From the NCBI RefSeq assembly GCF_002285795.1, contig NZ_CP022961.1, positions 620,001 through 684,000 on the forward strand: a DNA stretch of 64,000 nucleotides. The letters are read 5' to 3'. The position numbers were made by a program, and so were the translations under genes. How positions within the stretch are numbered: position 1 is the first letter of the stretch; each line of letters starts with the position of its first letter. This DNA is from Plantactinospora sp. KBS50 (lineage in GTDB: Bacteria; Actinomycetota; Actinomycetes; Mycobacteriales; Micromonosporaceae). Shown piece by piece: positions 17,157 to 25,705 of the stretch. The notes under the pieces were generated by a model, which saw only the letters and a program-made list of their open reading frames with translations, ran no database searches and was not told the DNA's origin.

Positions 17157-17380
17157 GATCGTCTCCTCCCGGCCCTCGGACGAGGGCCCGCGCGCTCCGC
17201 GTGCCGGCGACCCGGCCGGCCGCCGTACACCGGTTCCACGAACGGCCCCACCCCGATACGACACCATCCCGCAAAGTCGAGACGACAACGCCGCCGGGCG
17301 AAGCTCCAGGGCGCGCCGCAGCCCCCGCCAGTCCTATTGCCGGTCCCTCCAAGGATGCGGCACGTCGATCGCCCGCGCCG

Positions 17381-18286
17381 CTAGCGGTCCCAGAGGGCCG
17401 CGACGTGGCGGGCGTCGGTGCCGCAGCAGCCGCCGACGATGCGTACCGCCGGCAGGTGCTGCCGCAGTGCGTCCAGCGCCACGCGCAGGTCGGGGATGTC
17501 GCCCTCGTCGAGATCCTCCGCGACGTCCAGTTCGGCGTGGGTCCGGCGTGAGGCGTTCGGCCGGAGGGCGGCGATCGAGCGGGTGGCGGAGTCGTCGTCG
17601 AGACCACCGGCGATGTGGTCGGGGTGGGCGCAGTTGACCCCGAAGTATGCGACCGGGCCGGCGGTGGCGACCTCGGCGATCGCGACGCCGAGCGGGGTGG
17701 CGTCGGGCAGGCGTCCGTCGGTCTCCACGGTGAACGAGATGGCGACGGGCAGACCCACCTCGTTGGCGGCCCGCACGATCCCGGCGGCCTCGGCGGTGGT
17801 CGTCATCGTCATGGCGTGCGCGAGGTCGGCGCCGGCGGCCGCGAACGCCTCGATCTGCGGGCGGTGGTAGCGCGCCGCCCCGGCGACCTCGGGCCGCTGG
17901 TCGGCGACGTAGCCGTCGCCACGGGGTCCGATCACTCCCGACACCACGATGTCGTCGATGCCGGTCAGGCGTTGGCCGATCCGGTGCAGCAGCGCGATGG
18001 CCGCTCGATTGACCCGGTCCAGCGCCGCCGCGTCGTAGCCGAGGGTAGCGCCCCAGTCCGGGTTCGCCCGCCACGTCGGCGCCTCCAGCAGTAGGCCGGC
18101 ACCGGCGCGCCGCGCTATGGCGGCGTACCCGTCGTAGTAGTCGGTCAGGTGGCCGCGGCCGGTCTCGTCCTCCACCAGCGGAAAGGAGGCGAATGCGGGA
18201 AGGTCCAGCCCGCGGTGGTAGATGAGGTCGGTCTCCAGGCCGCCATCCGTGACGTAGCGGCCCGTGTCGGACAGGACGAAGGTCAT
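17381..18286 (-). CDS. mmuM: Homocysteine S-methyltransferase family protein
   Basis: 301 residues, ATG 18286 with GGAG five bases upstream. Zn-binding cysteines are visible in 'GVNCAHP' and the C-terminal 'GGCCGTDARH' (C287, C288); 'DGGLETDLIY' at the start replaces the usual 'DGG..TEL'. The length and absence of a cobalamin domain fit the MmuM/YagD type that methylates homocysteine with S-methylmethionine or a similar donor. It is transcribed divergently from a TetR gene, with a perfect double operator between them, so it is likely this regulator's target. Symbol is by family, not by proof of donor. Confidence 0.85.
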   Translation of the reverse strand: MTFVLSDTGRYVTDGGLETDLIYHRGLDLPAFASFPLVEDETGRGHLTDYYDGYAAIARRAGAGLLLEAPTWRANPDWGATLGYDAAALDRVNRAAIALLHRIGQRLTGIDDIVVSGVIGPRGDGYVADQRPEVAGAARYHRPQIEAFAAAGADLAHAMTMTTTAEAAGIVRAANEVGLPVAISFTVETDGRLPDATPLGVAIAEVATAGPVAYFGVNCAHPDHIAGGLDDDSATRSIAALRPNASRRTHAELDVAEDLDEGDIPDLRVALDALRQHLPAVRIVGGCCGTDARHVAALWDR

Positions 18287-18295
18287 GGTCACTCC

Positions 18296-18346
18296 TTGTA
18301 TCAGACTGTTTGGTCTGATTGAAGCAGACCAAACAGTCTGATACAA
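18296..18346. promoter_or_regulatory. Perfect 22-bp inverted repeat: paired TetR operators
   Basis: Left arm 18296-18317 and right arm 18325-18346 are exact reverse complements with a 7-bp spacer (ATTGAAG). Each arm contains its own 16-bp near-palindrome, CAGACTGTTTGGTCTG (18302-18317) and CAGACCAAACAGTCTG (18325-18340), with CAGAC/GTCTG half-sites. The site fills the 69-bp gap between the methyltransferase and TetR genes, so binding would block both divergent promoters. Confidence 0.85.
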
Positions 18347-18355
18347 AGGGTCTGT

Positions 18356-18955
18356 ATGGCACGCGACAGCACCGCGACGCGGGAACGCATCCTTGAGGCA
18401 GCCGAACGGCTCGTGCTCGAATACGGCTTCGGCTCCACGACGGTGGACGGCGTCGTGGCCGCCTCGGGCACGTCGAAGGGTGCCTTCTTCCACCACTTCG
18501 CCGGCAAGCAGGAGTTGGCCCGCGCGTTGGTGGCCCGGATCGCGGCGGCCGATCACCGCCTGCTCGCCGCGGCGCTCGCCGAGGTCGCTCCACTCGGTGA
18601 CCCGGCCGCACGGCTACTGGCGTTCCTGGCCCACTTCGAGCAGGTGGCGGGCACGGTGGTCGAGGAGGAGACCGGCTGCCTCTACATCAGCGTGCTGACC
18701 GAGCGCCAACTCATCGACTCCGGTACGGCGGACCAGATCGCCGAGGTGGTCCGGACCTGGCGGACGGCGATCGCCGAACTGGTGCGGGCGGCCTTCCTCG
18801 GCCGCGCCGACGGGGGGATCGACGCCGAGGAACTGGCCGACCACGTCTTCGTCACCTTCGAGGGAGCTTTCCTGCTCAGCCGCGCGCTCGGCGAACCCCA
18901 CGTCGCCGCCCAACTGCGGGTGCTGCGGCTCATGCTGGCCGGCCTGCTCGCGTGA
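18356..18955 (+). CDS. TetR family transcriptional regulator
   Basis: 199 residues, ATG 18356. The N-terminal helix-turn-helix is textbook: 'TRERILEAAERLVLEYGFGSTTVDGVVAASGTSKGAFFHHFAGKQEL'. The C-terminal ligand domain resembles the TetR_C group with 'GCLYISVLTERQLID' and a final 'LRLMLAGLLA'. It starts 10 bases after the double operator, so it almost certainly represses itself and the divergent homocysteine methyltransferase gene. Ligand unknown; a sulfur metabolite or methyl-donor analogue would be a reasonable guess. Confidence 0.92.
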   Translation: MARDSTATRERILEAAERLVLEYGFGSTTVDGVVAASGTSKGAFFHHFAGKQELARALVARIAAADHRLLAAALAEVAPLGDPAARLLAFLAHFEQVAGTVVEEETGCLYISVLTERQLIDSGTADQIAEVVRTWRTAIAELVRAAFLGRADGGIDAEELADHVFVTFEGAFLLSRALGEPHVAAQLRVLRLMLAGLLA

Positions 18956-18983
18956 CCGATCTCCCGTCCCGCGGCTCCGGGCT

Positions 18984-19030
18984 CCGTACCGCCGACCCGA
19001 CCCGTACCGCCGACCCGTGCCGCCGACCCG
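18984..19030 (+). repeat. Short tandem repeat, ~17-bp unit
   Basis: CCGTACCGCCGACCCG occurs twice (18984 and 19002), followed by a degenerate TGCCGCCGACCCG copy. It lies between the TetR gene end and the terminator of korB. No coding sense is visible on either strand. Confidence 0.55.
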
Positions 19031-19058
19031 ACACCGCGCTGAGCCGCCGACCCGACCC

Positions 19059-19084
19059 GACGCGGCGCGGGTCCGCGCCGCGTC
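19059..19084 (-). terminator. Terminator hairpin for korAB
   Basis: GACGCGGCGCGG and CCGCGCCGCGTC form a perfect 12-bp stem with a 2-base centre. It starts 28 bases past the korB stop codon on the minus strand. Confidence 0.75.
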
Positions 19085-19111
19085 AGCGGCGGGAGCCCGG
19101 GCCGCGCACAG

Positions 19112-20146
19112 TCAGAGGATGGTCCAGGTGTCGCCGGCGTTGAGCAGGGCGCCCAGCCGCTCCTGCGGGCTGGCGGTGTCCGCCGTGCGGGCCGCGGCCA
19201 CCTGCTCCTGCACGATCCCGTCGTAGGTGGGGCGCTCGACGTTGCGGAACACGCCGATGGGGGTGTTCCGCAGGTCGAAGCCGGGCAGCCGGGAGAGCGC
19301 GAACGCGTACGCGGGCTCGGCCACCGTCGCGTCGTGCACGACGATGTCCTCGGGCGCCACCGAGGCGGTGTCCCGGACCTCCAGGCCGAAGGCGCCGGGC
19401 GGGTGTACCACGCAGAACTCGCCGTCGCGGCCGAAGGTGATCGGCTGGCCGTGCTCCAGCCGGATCAGGTAGTCGTCCCGGGTCGCCGGCTCCTTCAACT
19501 CCTCGAAGGCGCCGTCGTTGAAGATGTTGCAGTTCTGGTAGATCTCCACGAAGGCCGATCCGGGGTGCGCGGCCGCGGCCCGCAGCACCGACTGGAGGTG
19601 CTTGCGGTCCGAGTCGATGGTCCGGGCCACGAAGGTGGCCTCGGCGCCCAGCGCCAGCGACAGCGGGTTGAACGGCGAGTCGGCCGAGCCGACCGGGGTC
19701 GACTTGGTGATCTTGCCGAGTTCGGACGTGGGCGAGTACTGGCCCTTCGTCAGCCCGTAGATCCGGTTGTTGAACAGCAGGATCTTGAGGTTGACGTTCC
19801 GCCGCAGCGCGTGGATCAGGTGGTTTCCGCCGATCGAGAGCGCGTCACCGTCCCCGGTCACCACCCACACCGACAGGTCCGGACGGGTTGCCGAGAGCCC
19901 GGTGGCGATCGCCGGCGCCCGACCGTGGATCGAGTGCATCCCGTACGTGTTCATGTAGTACGGGAAGCGCGACGAGCAGCCGATGCCGGAGATGAAGACG
20001 ATCCGCTCGCGGGGGATGTTGAGTTCCGGCATGAACCCCTGCACGGCGGCCAGGATCGCGTAGTCCCCGCAGCCGGGACACCAGCGCACCTCCTGGTCGG
20101 ACTTGAAGTCCTTCGCGGTGAGCTTCAGGCTGACGGGTTCAGGCAT
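19112..20146 (-). CDS. korB: 2-oxoacid:ferredoxin oxidoreductase, beta subunit
   Basis: 344 residues, ATG 20146, overlapping the end of korA by eight bases. The thiamine diphosphate signature is intact ('GDGDALSIGGNHLIHALRRN' starts GDG and ends in N). The 'RWCPGCGDYAIL' and 'GIGCSSRFPYYMNTYG' cysteines belong to the [4Fe-4S] cluster. Together with KorA it oxidatively decarboxylates 2-oxoglutarate (or pyruvate/other 2-oxoacids), reducing ferredoxin. In actinobacteria this pair often replaces or supplements 2-oxoglutarate dehydrogenase. The alpha-beta arrangement with fused gamma domain is the actinobacterial KOR type. Confidence 0.93.
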   Translation of the reverse strand: MPEPVSLKLTAKDFKSDQEVRWCPGCGDYAILAAVQGFMPELNIPRERIVFISGIGCSSRFPYYMNTYGMHSIHGRAPAIATGLSATRPDLSVWVVTGDGDALSIGGNHLIHALRRNVNLKILLFNNRIYGLTKGQYSPTSELGKITKSTPVGSADSPFNPLSLALGAEATFVARTIDSDRKHLQSVLRAAAAHPGSAFVEIYQNCNIFNDGAFEELKEPATRDDYLIRLEHGQPITFGRDGEFCVVHPPGAFGLEVRDTASVAPEDIVVHDATVAEPAYAFALSRLPGFDLRNTPIGVFRNVERPTYDGIVQEQVAAARTADTASPQERLGALLNAGDTWTIL

Positions 20147-21983
20147 TCTTGACTACCTCTTCCAGCATGGTCTCCAGCTCGGCCGCCGTGAACGGCAGGC
20201 CGCGGACCTGGTTGTAGCCGATCGCGTCGACCAGATAGCGCGCCCGGATCACGTGCGCGAGCTGGCCGAGGTTCATCTCCGGGATCACCACCCGCTCGTA
20301 CCGGCGCAGCACCTCGGCCAGGTTCGCCGGCAGCGGCGAGAGGTGCCGCAGGTGCGCCTGGGCCACCGGCAGCCCGCGCTGGCGCAGCGTCCGGCAGGCG
20401 GCGCCGATCGGCCCGTACGTCGATCCCCAGCCCAGGACCAGCACCCGGGCGGCGTCGTCCGGATCCTCCACCTCGATGTCGGGGACGGGGATGCTCTCGA
20501 TCCGCGCCGCCCGGGTCCGGACCATGAAGTCGTGGTTGGCCGGGTCGTACGAGATGTCGCCGGTCTTGTCGGCCTTCTCCAGCCCGCCGATCCGGTGCTC
20601 CAGGCCCGGCGTACCGGGGATGGCCCACGGCCGGGCCAGGGTGGCCGGGTCGCGCAGGTACGGCAGGAAGGTGCCGTCCGGACCGTTCGGCCCGCTGGCG
20701 AACTCGACCCGCAGGTCCGGCAGCGACTCCACCTCGGGCAGCAGCCAAGGCTCGGAGCCGTTCGCGACGTAGTTGTCCGACAGCAGGATCACCGGCGTGC
20801 GGTAGGTCAGGGCGATCCGGGCCGCCTCCAGCGCCGCGAAGAAGCAGTCGGACGGGGAGCGCGGCGCGACCACCGCGACCGGCGCCTCGCCGTGCCGGCC
20901 GAACAGCGCCATGTTCAGGTCGGCCTGCTCGGTCTTGGTGGGCATGCCGGTGGACGGTCCGGCCCGCTGCACGTCCACCACCACCAGCGGCAGTTCCAGG
21001 GCCACGGCCAGGGAGATGGTCTCGCCCTTGAGCGCCACGCCCGGTCCGCTGGTCGTGGTCACCCCGAGCGAGCCGCCGTACGAGGCGCCCAGCGCGGCGC
21101 CGATCGCGGCGATCTCGTCCTCGGCCTGCATGGTGGTCACGCCGAACCGCTTGTGCTTGCTCAGCTCGTGCAGGATGTCCGAGGCCGGGGTGATCGGGTA
21201 CGCGCCGAGGAACACCGGCAGCCCGGACCGGACACCGGCGGCGACCAGACCCAGCGCCAGCGCGGCGTTCCCGGTGATGTTCCGGTACGTCCCCGGGGCC
21301 ATCTGCGCCGGCTTGACCTGGTAGCGGACCGCGAAGTCCTCGGTCGTCTCGCCGAAGTTCCAGCCGGCCTTGAAGGCCGCCACGTTGGCCGCCACCAGTT
21401 CGGGGCGGGCGGCGAACTTGCGCTCCAGGAAGCGCAGCGTCGAGGCGTAGGGGCGGGAGTACATCCAGGAGAGCAGGCCGAGCGCGAACATGTTCTTGGC
21501 CCGCTCGGCGTCCTTCTTGGACACGTCGTGCTCGGCGAGCGCGCCGACCGTCATCGAGGTGAGCGCCACCGGGTGCAGCGCGTAGCCGTCCAGCGTGCCG
21601 TCTTCGAGCGGGTTGCTCTGGTAGCCCACCTTGGCCAGGCTGCGCTTGGTGAACTCGTCCGTGTTGACGATGATGTCCGCGCCGCGCGGCAGGTCGCCCA
21701 GGTTCGCCTTGAGCGCGGCCGGGTTCATCGCGACCAGCACGTTTGGCGAGTCACCCGGGGTGAGGATGTCGTAGTCGGCGAAGTGCACCTGGAAGCTCGA
21801 CACGCCCGGCAGCGTGCCGGCCGGCGCGCGGATCTCGGCCGGGAAGTTGGGCAGGGTGGAGATGTCGTTGCCCAGTTGCGCCGTCTCCGAAGTGAACCGG
21901 TCACCGGTCAGCTGCATACCGTCGCCCGAGTCCCCGGCGAACCGGATCACGACCCGGTCCAGCTGACGGACCTGCTTGTTCAC
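20139..21983 (-). CDS. korA: 2-oxoacid:ferredoxin oxidoreductase, fused gamma-alpha subunit
   Basis: 614 residues from GTG 21983, chosen because 'VIRFAGDSGDGMQLTG', the conserved gamma-domain start, follows within ten residues and a GAGGTAGG lies upstream. An in-frame extension to 22133 is Arg-rich and unlikely. Gamma domain ~1-190; alpha domain from ~205 ('GNAALALGLVAAGVRSGLPVFLGAYPITPASDILHEL') with the pyrimidine-binding 'MQAEDEIAAIGAALGASYGG' and 'TTTSGPGVALKGE'. It supplies the substrate/TPP pyrimidine half of the active site for KorB. Genes are in the order korA-korB on the minus strand. Confidence 0.93.
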   Translation of the reverse strand: MNKQVRQLDRVVIRFAGDSGDGMQLTGDRFTSETAQLGNDISTLPNFPAEIRAPAGTLPGVSSFQVHFADYDILTPGDSPNVLVAMNPAALKANLGDLPRGADIIVNTDEFTKRSLAKVGYQSNPLEDGTLDGYALHPVALTSMTVGALAEHDVSKKDAERAKNMFALGLLSWMYSRPYASTLRFLERKFAARPELVAANVAAFKAGWNFGETTEDFAVRYQVKPAQMAPGTYRNITGNAALALGLVAAGVRSGLPVFLGAYPITPASDILHELSKHKRFGVTTMQAEDEIAAIGAALGASYGGSLGVTTTSGPGVALKGETISLAVALELPLVVVDVQRAGPSTGMPTKTEQADLNMALFGRHGEAPVAVVAPRSPSDCFFAALEAARIALTYRTPVILLSDNYVANGSEPWLLPEVESLPDLRVEFASGPNGPDGTFLPYLRDPATLARPWAIPGTPGLEHRIGGLEKADKTGDISYDPANHDFMVRTRAARIESIPVPDIEVEDPDDAARVLVLGWGSTYGPIGAACRTLRQRGLPVAQAHLRHLSPLPANLAEVLRRYERVVIPEMNLGQLAHVIRARYLVDAIGYNQVRGLPFTAAELETMLEEVVKNA

Positions 21984-22256
21984 GGTCCTACCTCGCTTCG
22001 CTCGACGCCGCGCCGGGGCCGCAACACGTACCGGCGTGCGTGAGCCTGCCGGTGACGTCGCCTCCCCAGCCGCGGGACTTCTCCTGTAAGCCGGCGACGG
22101 GATCCGGCGACAGTGCCGGCACCGTCCTGTCACCCCTGAGCCTACGTCGAAACGGCCATGGATCAGTCGGCAAGAGGTGGAGGATGGCTCGCGGCTAAGC
22201 GGACGAAGGGGATAGTTGCTGTCTCAACTCCCCCAGGGGTAACTCAGATCACGCCC

Positions 22257-23692
22257 TCAGTCGACCGCGCCGCCGGCGTCGACCACCGGCGGTCGTCGTT
22301 GTTCGCCCATCCGCCGCCGCAACGTACCGGTTGCCAGCGCGAGCGCCAGGACGACCAGCAGCATCGAGGCCCCGATGAGGACGAGGGCCAGCTTCTGGAC
22401 CCGGGTCATGCCGGTCTCGCGACCCGCACCGGCCAGCGGCGGAAGGGCGCCCTGCGAGCCGGTGGGCGCGGCGGAGACCACGGGTGTGGCCAGCGCGGCA
22501 ACCGCCACGATCCGGAAGCTGAGCTGGATCGTCTTGGCCTTGCCGGCCCGGGGTGCCAGCGTGCCGATCACCGCGCCGGACAGCGGCGCGTTGCGCTGCG
22601 CCTCCGGCGTCGCGGCCACCGGCAACCGGGCCGTACCGACCTGGCCGGCGACGATCGGGCCGAGGTCGCACCGGGTACGGTCCGGGGCCTCGGCGACGCA
22701 GCCCGGCGGCATGCTCGGCACGGTGACCCCGGTGGGCAGGACCACCTCGACGGTGCCGGTGGTGTCCACCCGGCCGGTGTTGCCCAGGCGGACGTCGAGG
22801 GTGGTGGCCTGGCCGGTGATGTCGAAGCTGACCTCACCGGCGGCCAGCGACACCCCGGGTCCGGCGGGCCGGCGGGGAAGAGCACCGCGAAACCCTGGTT
22901 GTCGGTCACCGCCGGCGCATTCGGCCGGCTCGCGGTGACCTGGACGGATCCGCTCAACGGCATGGTCCGCCAGGCGTCGCCGTCGACCCGGAGCCGCAGG
23001 TGGGTCCGGAACCGCGCGCCGGCCGCCACCGTCCAGGCGGTGCAGCGGCCGCCGGTGGGCTCGGCCTCGCAGCCGCGGGTGCCGGCGTCGGTCACGCCCT
23101 CGGGCAGCGCGTACGCCAACTGCACCAGCTCGTCGACCTCACCGGTGTTCGCGATGGTGACCCGCAGGTCGGCCATGGTGTCGTCGTCGGACCAGTAGGA
23201 CTCGGGCAGGGTGATGTCGTCCGTGGTGACGTACACGCCGCGGTGCGGCTGCCCCGGCTGCTGCGGCCCGGGTTGCCCGGGCGTGCCGGGCGGCGTGGGC
23301 TGCACCGGCGGGGTGGTGGGCGCGCCGGAGGCCGGCGGCGCGGGCGTGGTCGGTGCCGGTGCCGAGGTGGTCGGGTTGGTGGTGGGGGTCGTCTCGGTCG
23401 GCGGCGCGGGGGAGCCGGGGGTCTGCGGCGGCTCGGCCGTGTCGGTGGGCTCCGCGGACTCGGTGGGTGGCGGGTCGCCGTCCGTGCCACCGGGGGTCGG
23501 CGGGTCGGCGTCCACGACGAACCCGGCGGGAAGCGCCAGCCGGGCCGGGCGAACGCTTGCCGACGCGGTCGCCCCGGCCAGCAGGGAACCGGCGCACAGC
23601 GCCGCGGCCAAGCCGCTGACCAGTAACGTCGCGCGGATGCGGGCGGGCCTCGGGTAGCCGGGAAGCGGCCGTCCGGTGTCGTCGCGCGCCAT
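22257..23692 (-). CDS. Secreted, wall-spanning surface protein with Pro/Thr linker and C-terminal membrane anchor; frameshifted in the available sequence
   Basis: ATG 23692 with GGAGGG ribosome site. There is a signal peptide (~18-48, ending 'ATASA'), then a Pro/Thr-rich linker (~65-135) and two DUF11-like Ig domains ('LRVTIANTGEVDELVQLAYALPEGV' and 'LDVRLGNTGRVDTTGTVEVVLPTGV'). A C-terminal helix 'LALVLIGASMLLVVLALALA' with a basic tail serves as anchor; there is no LPXTG. Frame 1 is lost after 'FPAGPP' near 22861-22864; the rest continues in another frame from 'PGVSLAAGEVS'. One extra G/C restores ~478 residues. Function unknown; likely a surface or adhesion-type protein. It separates korAB from nuoA. 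Confidence 0.75.
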
Positions 23693-23846
23693 CGTCCCTC
23701 CGGGTAGCGCAGTCAGGGCTGTTCATTATTCGCAGGTAGTTGCCGAAGGGCACTAGTCGTGCGTGAAACAAATCAGTAACGGCCGGCGTCGGATCGGGGG
23801 CGTACGCTGCCGGACGCCGGCGCCGGCCGGCGGTAGGCTGCCGGCC

Positions 23847-24224
23847 ATGACCGGCTATCTCGGCTCGTACGCGACGCTCGGTCTCCTCCTGCTGGCCGGC
23901 GCCGGGGTGTTCGTGGCCGCCTTCGCGGCCAACCGCGTCCTGCGGCCGGCCGCCCCGGCCGATCCGCCCGGCAAGCGGGTGAGCTACGAGTGCGGGCTGG
24001 ACCCGGTGGGCGAGGACTGGGCGCAGATGCAGATCCGCTACTACGTCTTCGCCTATCTGTACGTGCTGTTCGCAGTCGAGGCGGTCTTCCTCTTTCCCTG
24101 GGCGGTGATCTTCGATCGGCCGGGCTTCGGCGCGGCGACCGTGGTGGAGATGGCGATCTTCGTGGCGGTCCTCGCGCTTGGCATTCTCTACGCTTGGCGG
24201 AAGAACGTTCTGCGCTGGTCGTGA
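23847..24224 (+). CDS. nuoA: NADH-quinone oxidoreductase subunit A, solitary copy
   Basis: 125 residues, ATG 23847 (the in-frame extension upstream is not NuoA-like). Three membrane helices: 'YATLGLLLLAGAGVFVAAFAA', 'YYVFAYLYVLFAVEAVFLFPW', 'VVEMAIFVAVLALGILYAW'. The family motif 'YECGLDPVG' (Cys on the loop near the quinone site) and 'FAYLYVLFAVE' are intact. NuoA normally heads a 14-gene nuo operon; here no other nuo gene is adjacent. From memory, Streptomyces has korAB near a second partial nuo cluster, so this may be the remainder of such an arrangement. It looks functional as a polypeptide. Confidence 0.9.
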   Translation: MTGYLGSYATLGLLLLAGAGVFVAAFAANRVLRPAAPADPPGKRVSYECGLDPVGEDWAQMQIRYYVFAYLYVLFAVEAVFLFPWAVIFDRPGFGAATVVEMAIFVAVLALGILYAWRKNVLRWS

Positions 24225-24552
24225 ATCCAACACGAACGGCAGGCCAGGCCCGGCGGGACGGGCGACCGCCGCCGCCGTTCGGGCCGGCAGACGGCGCCCC
24301 CGGTCGATCCGCCGGCGCCCGCGCGGCCCAGCGGGGGCGCCGGCCGGCCCGACAGGCGGGAACCTTGCCCGCGGGTTTTCCGGCACCGCGTACCACGGCC
24401 GCTGCCGCCGGTTCCGGGGCCGCGACCTGCGGCATCGCTCCCGGCCGGGCGCTCCGGCGGCGCCCCGCGTCGCCGCGCCGAGCGCCAACTACAGCGGACC
24501 GGCTCGTGTGGCGGGCTACCCCGATACTCCCCGGCATGCCACGATCGGGGCC
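24225..24552. other. Intergenic region of 328 bp without a recognisable gene
   Basis: Very GC-rich. Open frames on both strands are long but Arg/Gly/Pro-rich with no ribosome sites or conserved-looking segments. It must contain the promoter for the DivIVA gene. No hairpin strong enough to call as terminator was seen. Confidence 0.5.
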
Positions 24553-25212
24553 ATGGGTCAGCTTTTGCTCATTCTGGTCGCGGCGCTGACCGTCGCGGCG
24601 GTGGTCTTCGGCGTGGCGGTGTTGGTGACCGGCGGCGATCCCGGCCTGGCGCCGGCCGAGCCGGACGGCCGTTCCGTTCCGCTGCCGTCCGGTCGTCCCC
24701 TCCAGGAGGGCGACGTGACCGACGTCCGTTTCGACACCGCCCTGCGGGGGTACCGGATGGCGCAGGTCGACGAGGCGATGCGGCGGGCGGCCTACGACAT
24801 CGGCTACAAGGACGAGCTGATCGGCGTGCTTGAGGCGGAGGTCACCGCGTTGCGCGAGGGACGGACCGCCGACGCGGACGCCTTCCGGCAGACCCGGGAC
24901 GCGGCGCTGCGGGCCGCGACGGGCGAAACGCCGGGCACCGACGCCGAGGACGTCGCCGCCGACCCGGCCGGCGCCGACGGCGCCGACCCGGTCCCGGTGG
25001 CGACGCCGGCCGACGGATCGGAGACCGGGACCGAACCCGTGGCCGTCGCCGCGCCCGCGGGCGGCGACACCGCGACCCTGAACGGCGAGTCGCCCGGTAC
25101 GGCCGCCGACCCGGCCGAGCCGGTGACCTCGGCAACCCCGTCCGACCGGTATGCCGGCAGCGCGCCCGACGCCTCGTCGTCCGAGGTGACGGCGCGCTCG
25201 GAGCGGGCGTGA
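24553..25212 (+). CDS. DivIVA-domain membrane protein
   Basis: 219 residues, ATG 24553. A single N-terminal membrane helix ('LLLILVAALTVAAVVFGVAVLV') is followed by a short DivIVA-type motif, 'VRFDTALRGYRMAQVDEAMRRAAYDIGYKDELIGVLEAEV', which in the family dimerises and senses membrane curvature. The C-terminal ~110 residues are an acidic Ala/Asp/Pro/Thr low-complexity tail. Members of this group occur widely in actinobacteria; a role in polar growth or division is plausible but not shown. Its TGA overlaps the GTG start of the SRPBCC gene. Confidence 0.85.
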   Translation: MGQLLLILVAALTVAAVVFGVAVLVTGGDPGLAPAEPDGRSVPLPSGRPLQEGDVTDVRFDTALRGYRMAQVDEAMRRAAYDIGYKDELIGVLEAEVTALREGRTADADAFRQTRDAALRAATGETPGTDAEDVAADPAGADGADPVPVATPADGSETGTEPVAVAAPAGGDTATLNGESPGTAADPAEPVTSATPSDRYAGSAPDASSSEVTARSERA

Positions 25213-25705
25213 CCGAACCCCCGACGCCGAGGAGTTGCGCGCCGCGGCCCGCCCCGGGGCCGGCGAGGTGACGGCCACGGTGATCGTGGCCGCCCCGGCG
25301 GAGCGGGTCTTCGCGGCGTTCACCGCCTGGGACCGGCAGGGGGAGTGGATCCCGTTCACCCGGGTGCGGGTGGTCGAGGGCGACGGCGGCGAGGGCAGCC
25401 GGATCGAGGCCGTCACCAGCATCGGCCCGGCCGTGCTCCGGGACGAGATGCGGGTGGTCCGGGTGGACCCGCCGTACGAGGTGCGGGTGGTGCACACCGG
25501 TGCGTTGCTGCGCGGGCCGGGTGTGTTGCGCTGCACCCAGATGGACCGGGACCGCACCCAGGTGGTCTGGCACGAGTGGTTTCACCTGCCGGGCGGCGCC
25601 GCCGGGCGGGTGGCCTGGCCGGTGCTGTGGCCCGGCTCGAAGTTCGGCCTCACCGGCGCGTTGCGGCGGCTGGCGCGGCTGGTGGAGCAGGGGCGGCTGC
25701 CGTGA
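25209..25705 (+). CDS. SRPBCC (START-like) family protein; one-base frameshift near its start in the available sequence
   Basis: The body 'VTATVIVAAPAERVFAAFTAWDRQGEWIPFTRVRVVEG' to 'VLWPGSKFGLTGALRRLARLVEQG' is a standard polyketide-cyclase/START-like fold with a hydrophobic cavity for a lipid-like ligand. The open frame begins only at TTG 25235, which is mid-protein. If one C is added to the five-C run at 25218-25222, GTG 25209 (GTGA overlap with the previous stop) reads 'VTEPPDAEELRAAARPG' straight into the domain. I therefore annotate from 25209. About 165 residues. The 3' end overlaps the convergent sterol-desaturase-like gene by 56 bases. Confidence 0.78.
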
